A stretch of 54,278 bases of DNA from an uncultured Clostridiaceae bacterium. Its GTDB lineage: Bacteria; Bacillota; Clostridia; TANB77; CAG-465. The notes beneath the pieces are model-generated. The model was not told where the DNA came from and searched no databases. It saw only the letters and a program-made list of their open reading frames with translations. The position numbers and the translations under genes are program-made. The stretch is taken from NCBI GenBank assembly GCA_947169155.1, contig CAMVON010000006.1, forward strand, positions 64,987 to 119,264. The letters run 5' to 3'. Shown piece after piece: positions 17,206-26,165 of this stretch. Each line of letters opens with the position of its first letter. The stretch's first letter is position 1.

Positions 17206-20200
17206 GTGGATAAAGTAGTAAAAGATGTATTTAAAAATTGTGTAAGAGACGATAACATGTTTAATCTAGCAAATGTAAAAGAAATTAAGTTTTCTAAGCA
17301 ACTTAATTCTGTAATTTTAGATAGCTATAGTCAAAACAATATACCTCAAGCGGATATAGAAGAATTTGAAAGAAGAGCAAAACTTCAATATGAACTTAAT
17401 AGTTTTAAAATTAATTATGAATATACTGGAAAGCCAATGGACATTGAGCTTCAAAATGTTTATGATATTTTAAGTAATGTAAACAAAAAATTTGGATATA
17501 CTCAAGATATACTAGAAAACTGCAAAATAGATATAGATAATGATGAACGTGTGCTAAAGATAAGCTTGGAAAAACCATTTTCTAATTTCTTATATATTAA
17601 AAGATTAGATGAATATATGAGTGAATGTATTAATAATCAATTTGGAAGTGGTTTTAGAGTTGTTTTTAAAGATTTAACAGAATTATCAGACAGCTATGAA
17701 AATGGGCCTAAAATGATGAGACTTGAAGATTTAAATCCAGGATATAATCATAGTCAAGATAATGCTGGAATACCTGTACCACCTCCACCTATGCCACCAA
17801 TGCAAACTGGAGCAAATGGTAGAACTTTTACTCCACGCGCACCTCTTACAGAAGAGGAAAAAGCTGAAAGAGAGCTTGCTAAACAACCACAACCAGAAAA
17901 TGTTATTTATGGCATAGATATAAAAGATCCACAAATTACTAAAATTGAAAATGTTGAACTTGATGGAGAGAGAGTAACTATAAGTGGACAAATTGTAGCA
18001 CGCGAGGAAAGAGAAACAAAGAGTGGAAAAATTCTATTAACATTAGATGTTACAGATAAAACATATACCATTGCGTGCAAAATGTTCTTAGATAAACAAA
18101 AATTTGAAGATATTGGTGGAAAACTTAAAGAAGGAAGTTTTGTACTTTTACAAGGTAGATCACAATTTGATACATATACACATGAGCCATCCATTATGAT
18201 TAATAATATTTGTAAAGGTGAGCCATTCCCTGAAAGAAAAGATGAAGCAGAAGAAAAAAGAGTTGAACTTCATTTGCATACTCAAATGAGTGCGATGGAT
18301 GCTGTAACATCTGCTACAGATTTAGTAAAGCAAGCAATTAAGTGGGGACATCCTGCTATTGCAATTACTGACCATGGAGTTGTTCAATCATTTCCAGAGG
18401 CAAACCATGTAATTATGGATAACTATGCAAAACTTGTTCCAAAGGGAAGTAGTACGCAAGATATACTAAATGCAGCTCCTATACAAATAATATATGGATG
18501 TGAGGGATATTTAGTAAAAGATTCACCAGTTCATATTCCAGAAAACTTAGATACATATTGTGTTTTTGATATTGAAACAACTGGTTTTGATTCTAAAGCA
18601 GATGGTATTACAGAAATTGCAGTATGTAAAGTTAGAAATGGCGAGATAATAGATGAATATACTACTTTTGTAAATCCAGAAAAGCATATTCCAATTGAGG
18701 TTCAAGAGTTAACTCATATTACTGATGAAATGGTAGAGAATGCGCCAACTGTTGAAAAAATGATTCCAGAATTTTTAGAATTTACAAAAGGATGTGTACT
18801 TGTTGCACATAATGCACATTTTGATACTTCATTTATTAAAGCAAAATGTGAAAAGCTAAAATTAGAATTTAATCCATATGTTATAGATACACTAGAAATG
18901 TCTAGAGAAATGTATAATGGAGTTGAGAATCACAAACTAGGAACTTTAGCAGAGTATTTAGGTGTTTCTCTTGAAGGAGCACATAGAGCTATTAATGATA
19001 CTCGTGCTACAGCAAAAGTATTTGTAAAAATGTGTGAAGATGTAGTAAAAGAAGGATTAAAGGTTAATGACTATATCTTTACTTCAATTTTTGATGATTC
19101 AAGAGAAGAAAGACGTAAGATGCAATCTAACCATATTATTATTCTTGTAAAGAATAGGGTTGGTCTAAAAAATTTATATAAACTTGTTTCTTATGCTCAT
19201 TTATGGAATTATTATAAACGTCCAAAGATTAATCGTTCAATGCTTAGACGTTATAGAAAAGGGCTAGTTGTTGGTTCAGCTTGTGAAAGAGGAGAACTAT
19301 ATCAAGCAATATTTAAAGAAAAGACAGGAACAAATCTAGATGATTTTGATTCACTAAAAGATATAGTAGATTTTTATGATTATCTAGAAATACAACCACT
19401 TGGTAATAATGAATTCTATACTAGAAAAGGAATAAAGATAAAAAAAGAAGATGGGGAAGATGAATATGTTAAACTTTCTCATCAAGATTTAATAGATATA
19501 AACAAACAAATAATATCTCTTGCAGATGAAGCCGGTAAACCATGTGTTGCAACATGTGATGTACACTTTAAAGAACCAGAAGATGAAATATACAGAAGAG
19601 TAATTGAGGCTGGACAAGGATATGATGATGCAGATACGCAAGCACCACTATATTTTAGAACAACTAATGAAATGCTTGCTGAGTTTGATTATCTACCACC
19701 TGAAAAAGCTAAGGAGATAGTTGTAACTAACACAAATCTAGTAGCTTCTTGGTGTGAGAGAATTTCTCCTATTAGTGATGAAAAATGCCCACCACATATC
19801 GAAGGTTGTGAACAAGATATCAGAAACATCGCTTATGATAAAGCACATAAATTATATGGTGATCCATTACCAGAAATAGTACAAGAACGTTTAGAAAAAG
19901 AATTAAACTCTATTATTTCAAATGGATATTCCGTAATGTATATTATTGCACAAAAGCTAGTTTGGGACTCAAATGATCATGGATATATTGTTGGATCTAG
20001 AGGATCTGTAGGATCGTCCTTAGCTGCTTATATGACAGGTATAACAGAGGTTAACTCTCTTAAAGCACATTATAGATGTCCAAATTGTAAATACTCAGAT
20101 TTTACAGATTATGGATATGCTAATGGATTTGATTTGCCAGATAAAAAATGTCCAAAATGTGGCGCAGATTTAGATAAAGATGGAATGGATATCCCATTTG

Positions 20201-21699
20201 AGACATTCCTTGGATTTAAAGGAGATAAAGAACCAGATATAGACTTAAACTTTTCTGGAGAATATCAAGCAAAAGCACATAAATATACTGAAGTTATCTT
20301 TGGTACTGGTACTACATATAAAGCTGGTACTATAGGTACAGTTGCAGATAAAACTGCATTTGGATTTGTTAAAAAGTATTTTGAAGAAAGAGGGAAAGAT
20401 GTTCCTACTGCAGAAATAAATAGAATAGCTAAAGGATGTACTGGTATTAAAAGAACTACTGGACAACATCCAGGTGGAATTATAGTTGTTCCAAAAGGAA
20501 GAACAATTTATGAATTTTGTCCTGTACAACATCCAGCAGATGAATTTGGTTCAGATATTGTAACAACTCATTTTGATTATCACTCAATTGATACTAACTT
20601 ACTTAAACTAGATATACTAGGTCATGATGATCCTACAGTTATTCGTATGCTTCAAGATTTAACTGGAATTGATCCAACAAAGATTCCTCTAGATGATAAA
20701 GATACAATGGGTATATTTAAATCTACAGAACCACTTGGAGTAACTCCTGAACAAATTAAATCTGAAGTTGGAACTTATGGTGTTCCAGAATATGGTACTA
20801 AGTTTGTACGTGGCATGCTTGTAGATACAAAGCCTACAACTTTTGATGAGCTTATACGTATATCTGGATTGTCTCATGGTACTGATGTATGGCTAAATAA
20901 TGCTCAAACTTTAATTGAGCAAGGAACTGTAACCTTAAAAGAGGCAATCTGTTGTCGTGATGATATTATGATTTACCTTATTCAAAAAGGATTGCCACCA
21001 GATAAGGCATTCAAAATAATGGAAGCTGTTCGTAAAGGTAAAGTTGCAAAGAAAAAAGAACCACTTTGGGGTGAAGAATATAAACAACTAATGATAGATA
21101 ATAATGTCCCAGATTGGTATATAGATTCTTGTGAAAAGATAAAATACATGTTCCCTAAAGCTCATGCTGCAGCCTACGTTACAAATGCATTTAGAATTGC
21201 GTGGTTTAAGGTACATATTCCTAAAGCATACTATGCAGCATATATGTCTATTAGAGCAGATGAGTTTGATAGTGATTCAATGCTTTATGGTAAAGAACGC
21301 GTTCTTGCTAAAATGGATGAAATAGACAAGCAAGGAAATGCAGCTGCTCCAAAAGATAAAAATATGTATCCAATACTTGAACTTGTACTTGAAATGAATC
21401 AAAGAGGAATAGATTTCTTACCTGTAGACTTATACAAATCTGATGCTGTAAACTTCTTGGTTGAAGAAAATGGAATAAGACCACCATTTGCAAAACTTAC
21501 TGGCTTTGGTGAGGTAGATGCAAGAAAGCTGGTGGCAGCACGTGATGAATTAGTAGCTCAAGGTAAAAAATTCTCTTCTATAGAAGATATGACAATTAAA
21601 GCAAAACTTGGTAAAGCAGCTGTTGAAACATTAAGACTTTCTGGATGTTTGGATGGTATGCCAAGATCTGAACAAATGGATATGTTTGATTTGTTATAG
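17206..21699 (+). CDS. polC: DNA polymerase III PolC-type alpha subunit
   Basis: A 1497-residue replicative polymerase of low-GC Firmicutes. The start is GTG 17206, behind AGAGGAGG; an in-frame ATG at 17176 lies in the -10 box and is rejected. Domains in order: N-terminal regions with a Pro-rich linker near 190 (VPPPPMPPM), an OB-fold at about 255-340, a PHP domain from about 350 (ELHLHTQMSAMDAV) that is interrupted by a DEDD 3'-5' exonuclease (DIETTGFDS near 455), then the PolC palm, with PDIDLNFSGEYQ near 1010 bearing the catalytic aspartates. A zinc-binding module has CPNC and CPKC pairs near 957-985. Length is close to the usual 1440 or so. It is transcribed alone or with hpf, 72 bases downstream. 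Confidence 0.97.
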   Translation: MDKVVKDVFKNCVRDDNMFNLANVKEIKFSKQLNSVILDSYSQNNIPQADIEEFERRAKLQYELNSFKINYEYTGKPMDIELQNVYDILSNVNKKFGYTQDILENCKIDIDNDERVLKISLEKPFSNFLYIKRLDEYMSECINNQFGSGFRVVFKDLTELSDSYENGPKMMRLEDLNPGYNHSQDNAGIPVPPPPMPPMQTGANGRTFTPRAPLTEEEKAERELAKQPQPENVIYGIDIKDPQITKIENVELDGERVTISGQIVAREERETKSGKILLTLDVTDKTYTIACKMFLDKQKFEDIGGKLKEGSFVLLQGRSQFDTYTHEPSIMINNICKGEPFPERKDEAEEKRVELHLHTQMSAMDAVTSATDLVKQAIKWGHPAIAITDHGVVQSFPEANHVIMDNYAKLVPKGSSTQDILNAAPIQIIYGCEGYLVKDSPVHIPENLDTYCVFDIETTGFDSKADGITEIAVCKVRNGEIIDEYTTFVNPEKHIPIEVQELTHITDEMVENAPTVEKMIPEFLEFTKGCVLVAHNAHFDTSFIKAKCEKLKLEFNPYVIDTLEMSREMYNGVENHKLGTLAEYLGVSLEGAHRAINDTRATAKVFVKMCEDVVKEGLKVNDYIFTSIFDDSREERRKMQSNHIIILVKNRVGLKNLYKLVSYAHLWNYYKRPKINRSMLRRYRKGLVVGSACERGELYQAIFKEKTGTNLDDFDSLKDIVDFYDYLEIQPLGNNEFYTRKGIKIKKEDGEDEYVKLSHQDLIDINKQIISLADEAGKPCVATCDVHFKEPEDEIYRRVIEAGQGYDDADTQAPLYFRTTNEMLAEFDYLPPEKAKEIVVTNTNLVASWCERISPISDEKCPPHIEGCEQDIRNIAYDKAHKLYGDPLPEIVQERLEKELNSIISNGYSVMYIIAQKLVWDSNDHGYIVGSRGSVGSSLAAYMTGITEVNSLKAHYRCPNCKYSDFTDYGYANGFDLPDKKCPKCGADLDKDGMDIPFETFLGFKGDKEPDIDLNFSGEYQAKAHKYTEVIFGTGTTYKAGTIGTVADKTAFGFVKKYFEERGKDVPTAEINRIAKGCTGIKRTTGQHPGGIIVVPKGRTIYEFCPVQHPADEFGSDIVTTHFDYHSIDTNLLKLDILGHDDPTVIRMLQDLTGIDPTKIPLDDKDTMGIFKSTEPLGVTPEQIKSEVGTYGVPEYGTKFVRGMLVDTKPTTFDELIRISGLSHGTDVWLNNAQTLIEQGTVTLKEAICCRDDIMIYLIQKGLPPDKAFKIMEAVRKGKVAKKKEPLWGEEYKQLMIDNNVPDWYIDSCEKIKYMFPKAHAAAYVTNAFRIAWFKVHIPKAYYAAYMSIRADEFDSDSMLYGKERVLAKMDEIDKQGNAAAPKDKNMYPILELVLEMNQRGIDFLPVDLYKSDAVNFLVEENGIRPPFAKLTGFGEVDARKLVAARDELVAQGKKFSSIEDMTIKAKLGKAAVETLRLSGCLDGMPRSEQMDMFDLL

Positions 21700-21771
21700 T
21701 ATAAATTGTCAAATAGCTTGAATTATTAAAAGTTATAGGATATAATTAAAGTATAAAAAGGAGTGATTATT

Positions 21772-22116
21772 ATGGAACTAGATTTAACAGGAATTAGAAT
21801 TGAGGCAACAGACGCTATAAAGAGCTTCACTGAAAAGAAAATTAAGAAATTAAATAAATTCTTTGATGAGAATACTGTTTGTCATGTTACTTTTACAGAC
21901 AAATCAAGAGGTAAACATCGTGTAGATATGAGAATTGAATATAAATCTCGTACATACCTAGCTGAAGAAAATACAGATGATTTATATACTGGAATTGAAG
22001 CTTTGGTAGCAAAAATTGAAGGACAATTAAGAAAAGACAAAGCAGCTACTGAAAAACAAAGAAGAACAGGAATACCTGCTCAAGAAACTGCTGAAGTAGT
22101 TGAGGAAGAAGAATAA
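21772..22116 (+). CDS. hpf: ribosome hibernation promoting factor, short form
   Basis: A 114-residue protein starting at ATG 21772 behind AAAAGGAGTG. Residues 1-95 form the S30AE domain (LTGIRIEATDAIKSFTEKKIKKL...SRGKHRVDMRIEYKSRTYLAEE), which binds the 30S decoding site and stores ribosomes in stationary phase. Most Firmicutes have a long form of about 180 residues whose C-terminal domain pairs two 70S ribosomes. Here that domain is missing and only a short acidic tail (EVVEEEE) follows. The gene is complete, with a terminator right after it, so this is a true short form. Confidence 0.85.
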   Translation: MELDLTGIRIEATDAIKSFTEKKIKKLNKFFDENTVCHVTFTDKSRGKHRVDMRIEYKSRTYLAEENTDDLYTGIEALVAKIEGQLRKDKAATEKQRRTGIPAQETAEVVEEEE

Positions 22117-22137
22117 TAGTATATTATTAAAAATATG

Positions 22138-22166
22138 GCTCTAGAACTTATTTCTAGAGCTTTTTT
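22138..22166 (+). terminator. intrinsic terminator after hpf
   Basis: GCTCTAGAA, a short loop and TTCTAGAGC, then six T. Confidence 0.9.
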
Positions 22167-22180
22167 ATATTTATTTAAAG

Positions 22181-22209
22181 TTGACATAAAATGCGAAATG
22201 TGGTATAAT
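22181..22209 (+). promoter_or_regulatory. consensus sigma-A promoter of the tail-lysozyme-like gene
   Basis: TTGACA (22181-22186), 17 bases, TATAAT (22204-22209). The start codon is about 140 bases away, leaving a long leader. Confidence 0.87.
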
Positions 22210-22248
22210 TATAATGTAGTTATATTTTTTTTAGTATACCAAAATTTT

Positions 22249-22278
22249 AGGGATACATTTAGTACCCCTATTATTTTT
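22249..22278 (+). promoter_or_regulatory. attenuator-like hairpin in the leader of 22351
   Basis: AGGGATAC and GTACCCCT pair with one mismatch around a 5-base loop and are followed by TATTATTTTTT. The flanks ACCAAAA and TTTTGGT can extend the helix. It sits between the promoter and the gene, so it could stop transcription conditionally. Confidence 0.5.
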
Positions 22279-22350
22279 TGGTCTTCCCAGCTAAAACAAA
22301 AAATACTACAAAATAAAAATAAATAAAAGAATAAAAAGGAGGAATCAAAA

Positions 22351-23034
22351 ATGGGAAAAAAACTAAAGAGGGGGATAATATTAACGTTTGTATTAGTGAT
22401 TGGAGGTGTATTGCTCTCGCAGTGGTTCTTTAATGGACAACAAGAAGATGTTTATTCATCTATGCGTGAAAAATATGGATTCACAACAGTTAATGCAGAT
22501 GTTCAAGCTGAATCTGAAGCAGTAGAAGAAAATGTAGAAGTTTCTACACAAGCTCCTGCAGAAGAGGAAGTTAAAAAGGAAGTAAGCAAAAAGGAAGAAA
22601 ATAGGACTACAGAGAATATTATCTGGGACTATCTTAAAGCACATGGATATACAGATATTCAAACTGCAGCTATCATTGGTAACTTATACCAAGAGAGTGG
22701 ATTAAATCCAGCTAAAGTTGAATATGGTAATAACCATGAAGGGTATGGTATTGTTCAATGGTCATATGGCCGTAAACAACAACTATTCTCTTATTGTGAT
22801 AGTAAGGGTAAAGCTCACGATGATTTAGACTGTCAATTAGAGTTTCTAATTAAAGAGTTAAAATCATCTCAGTTCTATCAACCACACTTGAATACTTTCA
22901 ATAATCCATATTCAATAAATGAAGCTACTGAAGCTTATTGTTGGGGATTTGAAAGACCAAGTAAACAATATGCTAATGTTGAATACAGAAAAGACATGGC
23001 ATGGAAAGCTTACTACCGTAACGTTGATCGTTAA
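22351..23034 (+). CDS. membrane-anchored phage-tail-lysozyme-like peptidoglycan hydrolase
   Basis: A 227-residue protein with an N-terminal anchor or signal helix (about 9-27), a Glu-rich spacer (about 48-85) and a C-terminal domain starting ENIIWDYLKAHGYTDIQTAAIIGNLYQESGLNP. The ExSG pattern and the later GYGIVQWSYGRKQQL fit the phage tail lysozyme family (lysozyme-like fold, E in YQESG probably catalytic). Just after the helix it has QQEDVYSSMREKYGF, nearly the same as QDNVYSQMKEKYGF in the product of 23361-24068, so the two share an export or sorting module. It lies alone between a promoter and a terminator, so it is a cellular gene and not part of a prophage. Confidence 0.75.
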   Translation: MGKKLKRGIILTFVLVIGGVLLSQWFFNGQQEDVYSSMREKYGFTTVNADVQAESEAVEENVEVSTQAPAEEEVKKEVSKKEENRTTENIIWDYLKAHGYTDIQTAAIIGNLYQESGLNPAKVEYGNNHEGYGIVQWSYGRKQQLFSYCDSKGKAHDDLDCQLEFLIKELKSSQFYQPHLNTFNNPYSINEATEAYCWGFERPSKQYANVEYRKDMAWKAYYRNVDR

Positions 23035-23038
23035 GAAA

Positions 23039-23070
23039 AGTTGAGGGGTTAATTCTCCTCACTTTTTTTG
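23039..23070 (+). terminator. intrinsic terminator after the tail-lysozyme-like gene
   Basis: A TGAGG/CCTCA stem with a one-base bulge in its extension, then a run of seven T. Confidence 0.8.
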
Positions 23071-23178
23071 TCTAAAATGATGTATATATATAATGTATTA
23101 TTATTAATATTAATACTAATATTATTTAATAATAGCTGTAGATAGATATAATAAATTACATAATATTTGTTAAAAGTG
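23071..23178. other. AT-rich intergenic stretch
   Basis: Nearly pure A+T sequence with imperfect palindromes of the ATATTAATACTAATATT kind. A similar ATTACTAATATTAATATTA stretch occurs near 24,150, before the next leader. No coding frame is seen. It may be curved DNA upstream of a promoter. Confidence 0.4.
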
Positions 23179-23207
23179 TTTACATAAAACTATATTTATG
23201 GTATAAT
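23179..23207 (+). promoter_or_regulatory. sigma-A promoter of the glucosaminidase gene
   Basis: TTTACA (23179-23184), 17 bases, TATAAT (23202-23207), followed by a leader of about 145 bases. Confidence 0.83.
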
Positions 23208-23243
23208 ATTATTAGGTTATTATTTGGTAATATTTCAATAATT

Positions 23244-23275
23244 AGGGGAATATATGCGTATTCCCTGTTTTTTTA
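23244..23275 (+). promoter_or_regulatory. terminator hairpin inside the leader of 23361 (attenuator)
   Basis: GGGAATA (23246-23252) and TATTCCC (23259-23265) enclose a 6-base loop and are followed by an eight-T run, about 35 bases after the transcription start and 85 bases before the gene. Read-through must be regulated or partial. Confidence 0.65.
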
Positions 23276-23360
23276 TTGTGTCTATAAATTTTACTGAAGA
23301 AACCGAAGATGTTGAACTTATTATAATATTATTTTTTAAATGAAAGGTGGAATTAATAAA

Positions 23361-24068
23361 ATGGAAAATAAAAACAATAAGAAAAACATCAGGGGGAAAC
23401 GATTAAAAAGAATGAAGAGAGGATTAGTATTTGGATCTGTACTTTTAGTTGGAATGACAATTTTTGTTAACAGTTCATTATTTACTGGTAATCAAGATAA
23501 CGTTTATTCTCAAATGAAAGAAAAGTATGGATTTAATGTATCTGAAGTTGTTGAGGCTCATAGCGAGGAAACTCAAACTGAATCTCAAGAACAAGTTGTT
23601 GAAACTACTGCTAAAAATTATGTAGTAACAGTAGATATGGACTTAAGAACTCCATCTAATGCAACAGCTGAAGATATTGAAAAAATGTTAGCTGGAACAA
23701 ATTTAGCTGGTCTTGGCCAAGCTTTTGTTGATGCAGAAAAAACTCATGGTGTTAACGCACTATATATGATGGGTTTAGCTGCTGAAGAAAGTGGTTATGG
23801 TACAAGCAATTATGCTGTTAAGCGTAATAATCTTTATGGGTGGGGTGCAGTAGACAGCAACCCAGATCTTGCTAAACATTTTGAAACAAAATATAGTGCA
23901 ACAATGTTTGTTGCTTCTAAATTAAAACAGAACTATTTAACTGAAGGTGGCGCATACCACGAAGGTTATTCTGCAAGAAGTGTTGATGTACATTATTGTA
24001 CAGATAAAAAACATGCAGATAAGATAGTTTCTTGTATTAATTACTTACTAAAAAACGGTGGATTTTAA
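23361..24068 (+). CDS. membrane-anchored mannosyl-glycoprotein endo-beta-N-acetylglucosaminidase-like hydrolase
   Basis: A 235-residue protein starting at ATG 23361 behind GAAAGGTGG. A very basic head (KNNKKNIRGKRLKRMKR) precedes a helix (about 22-41), then the QDNVYSQMKEKYGF module, a Glu/Gln-rich linker and a glucosaminidase domain. Visible signatures are YMMGLAAEESGYGTS, with the catalytic Glu in EESG, and KRNNLYGWGAVDSNP. Such enzymes cut the glycan backbone of the wall in growth or separation. It is paired with the preceding hydrolase by the shared N-terminal module and similar leaders, so they may be co-regulated and act on the two halves of one task. Confidence 0.8.
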   Translation: MENKNNKKNIRGKRLKRMKRGLVFGSVLLVGMTIFVNSSLFTGNQDNVYSQMKEKYGFNVSEVVEAHSEETQTESQEQVVETTAKNYVVTVDMDLRTPSNATAEDIEKMLAGTNLAGLGQAFVDAEKTHGVNALYMMGLAAEESGYGTSNYAVKRNNLYGWGAVDSNPDLAKHFETKYSATMFVASKLKQNYLTEGGAYHEGYSARSVDVHYCTDKKHADKIVSCINYLLKNGGF

Positions 24069-24098
24069 TATCCTAAACTTTTCCTTTCCTTAATAATG

Positions 24099-24130
24099 AA
24101 AAAAGCTAAGGGTAATTCCTTAGTTTTTTT
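24099..24130 (+). terminator. intrinsic terminator after the glucosaminidase gene
   Basis: CTAAGG and CCTTAG with a 6-base loop, flanked by A-rich and T-rich arms; the T-run has seven T. Confidence 0.85.
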
Positions 24131-24211
24131 CTGTTTTAAATGAAGTAAGTAATAATTACTAATATTAATATTATATCCCTAAAAAATTATAGGGAATTTT
24201 AAATAAATATG

Positions 24212-24240
24212 TTGACATAATGCTAAATGTGTGTTACAAT
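24212..24240 (+). promoter_or_regulatory. sigma-A promoter of the ABC-2 transporter operon
   Basis: TTGACA (24212-24217), 17 bases, TACAAT (24235-24240). Confidence 0.83.
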
Positions 24241-24420
24241 GTAAACATAATATGAGAGTGTGCATAAGTTTTTAACGAGCTGCACAAACCTTATAACAGT
24301 AAGGTACACTTTAAGATATTTTCACAAAAGGAGTCTCATTTTTGAGGAGCTTTTTGTGAGGATATCTTTTTTTTATTCTTAAAAATAATTATTTAAGAGG
24401 TATTCTCTAATAAATTTAAA
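24241..24420 (+). promoter_or_regulatory. structured leader with a terminator: candidate riboswitch or attenuator
   Basis: The 180-base leader ends in a strong conditional terminator: AGATAT/ATATCT (24314-24319 with 24362-24367), then TCACAAAA/TTTTGTGA (24322-24329 with 24352-24359), then inner CTCA/TGAG, followed by eight T. Upstream there is a compact fold: AGTG paired with CACT closes it, TGCA/TGCA forms one arm and CCTTA/TAAGG another, giving a three-way-junction shape. No short peptide with a good ribosome binding site is evident. I do not match it to a known riboswitch class. The cognate signal could be the exported compound of the ABC transporter. Confidence 0.55.
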
Positions 24421-24434
24421 GGAGGGATGCAGTT

Positions 24435-25385
24435 ATGCAAATATGCGTAAAAGATCTACAAAAGACATTTAAGATTAAGACTGGCGGCTTTTTAAAAGCC
24501 AAGAAGGTAACAAATGTAAATGCAGTTGAAAACGTTTCATTTGAAGTAGAAAAAGGTGAGATAGTGGCATTCATTGGACCAAATGGAGCTGGTAAGTCTA
24601 CAACTATTAAAATGCTTACTGGTATTATACAACCTAGTGGTGGACAAATTGAAGTTGCAGGATACAATCCATCAAAGCAAAGAAAAGCTTTAGCATATCA
24701 CGTAGGATGTATGTTTGGGCAAAAATCTCAATTATATATGCACTTAACTGTTAGAGATAGTTATAAACTTCTATGTAGTATTTATGATCTAAATGAAGAA
24801 CAAGCTGAAAAGAAAATTGCTGAGATTTCTCAAATGTTTAAGATTGAAGAATTACTAGATAGAGTTGTTCGTAAATTATCTTTAGGACAAAGAATGATTT
24901 GTGAAATAGCCGGAAGCATTCTTCATGAACCAGAGATTATATTCTTAGATGAGCCAACAATAGGACTAGATATTTTTGCTAAGGCTCGTATAAGACAGAT
25001 AATAAAGAAGATGAATGAGGAAAAAGGAACGACTATATTTTTAACAAGTCATGATTTAGGAGATGTTGAAGCACTTTGTGATAGGATAATAATTATCAAT
25101 AACGGAACTATTGTAACTGATTCTACATTGGAAGACTTAAAGGCAAACTATTTATCTGAGAAGGTAATAAAAATATCTTATGATAAATATGTTACTCAAA
25201 ATGAATTTGAATATCCAGTTGAGAAAGTTGAACATAACCAAATTGAGCTTAAAGCTGATACAAATAAAATCAATATGGGTGAACTTCTTTCATACTTTAC
25301 TTCTATTGGTAATATTACAGATATTCAAATTGAATCAACTCCTCTAGAGGAGGTAATTAAAAAATTATATAAGGAAAGGAGATAG
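24435..25385 (+). CDS. ABC-2 type transporter, ATP-binding protein
   Basis: A 316-residue ATPase. Walker A is GPNGAGKSTT (about residue 48), the signature is LSLGQRM, Walker B is IIFLDEPTIGLD, and the switch His is in FLTSHD. An N-terminal extension and a C-terminal domain of about 80 residues fit the COG4586 group, whose two permeases follow here. It works in the cytoplasm, powering a heterodimeric permease of unknown substrate; exporters of this group are often linked to antibiotic or peptide resistance. The long attenuator-like leader suggests induced expression. Confidence 0.9.
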   Translation: MQICVKDLQKTFKIKTGGFLKAKKVTNVNAVENVSFEVEKGEIVAFIGPNGAGKSTTIKMLTGIIQPSGGQIEVAGYNPSKQRKALAYHVGCMFGQKSQLYMHLTVRDSYKLLCSIYDLNEEQAEKKIAEISQMFKIEELLDRVVRKLSLGQRMICEIAGSILHEPEIIFLDEPTIGLDIFAKARIRQIIKKMNEEKGTTIFLTSHDLGDVEALCDRIIIINNGTIVTDSTLEDLKANYLSEKVIKISYDKYVTQNEFEYPVEKVEHNQIELKADTNKINMGELLSYFTSIGNITDIQIESTPLEEVIKKLYKERR

Positions 25386-25391
25386 TTGCCT

Positions 25392-26165
25392 ATGAGGAAG
25401 TATTTTGCTGTATTTAAATTTAATCTTAAGTCTGAACTTAACTTCAAAGTAGATTATATTTTTTCTTTGCTATCGTTTGCAATGCATATATTTATATTTA
25501 ATGCTTTGTGGGATTATATACTAAAAGATAGTGCAATAGAAGGTTTTACTCGAGCAGGTCTAATATGGTACATAATAGTTGGTGAATTTATTGCATACTC
25601 AATTGGTAAGAAAAGTTATATTAAAGTTTCAGACATGATTAAAAATGGTGAAATTGCAAATATACTGTCTAAACCATTAAGCTTCATGAAATATGTAATT
25701 GCACTTGAGGCTACAAGTATTGTTAATATAGCTATTAATTTTGTATTTGCTATAATTTTGGGGCTTTGTATGGGTGGAGTATTGCATGTTGAGTTGCTTC
25801 AGTTGATTTTATTTGCAATATCATTAATATTTGCACTTGTACTTGTAATAATGGTGTTTGTATTTATAGGGCTAATGGCATTTCTTACTGAAGAAAATAA
25901 ATCTTTTTATTTGGTAATTTCTAAGACAATGCTACTTTTAGTATTTACACCACTTGAGTTCTTTCCAAATATAATGCAAAGAATATTAAGCTTTTTACCT
26001 ACAACATATATAGTATATCCACCAGGAAGTATACTAGTTAATTATAATTTGAACTCTGCTTTAATGCTAATTTTAGGACAAATTATATCTTTAATCGTAG
26101 TTGGTGGAGCTGTATATTTATTAAATGTGAAAGGAGTGAGAAGTATAAATGTTAACGGAGGCTAG
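25392..26165 (+). CDS. ABC-2 family permease subunit 1
   Basis: A polytopic protein of 257 residues with six predicted helices (among them about 28-48, 55-75, 110-135, 140-170, 180-200 and 225-248). It fits the ABC2_membrane_6 (COG4587/COG3694) family. The start is uncertain: ATG 25392 has AGGAG 10 bases before it, while an in-frame TTG at 25386, right after the previous stop, is only 4 bases from it. I prefer ATG. It overlaps the next gene by 17 bases, so the two are translationally coupled and probably form a heterodimer. Confidence 0.83.
   Translation: MRKYFAVFKFNLKSELNFKVDYIFSLLSFAMHIFIFNALWDYILKDSAIEGFTRAGLIWYIIVGEFIAYSIGKKSYIKVSDMIKNGEIANILSKPLSFMKYVIALEATSIVNIAINFVFAIILGLCMGGVLHVELLQLILFAISLIFALVLVIMVFVFIGLMAFLTEENKSFYLVISKTMLLLVFTPLEFFPNIMQRILSFLPTTYIVYPPGSILVNYNLNSALMLILGQIISLIVVGGAVYLLNVKGVRSINVNGG

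Noticed and set aside
22135..22326. A 63-codon open frame after hpf
   Set aside because: It starts in the hpf terminator stem and runs through the next promoter; there is no ribosome binding site.
22351..24068. Prophage remnant (tail lysozyme and glucosaminidase)
   Set aside because: Both genes have membrane anchors, own promoters and terminators, and there are no phage structural genes, integrase or att repeats nearby.
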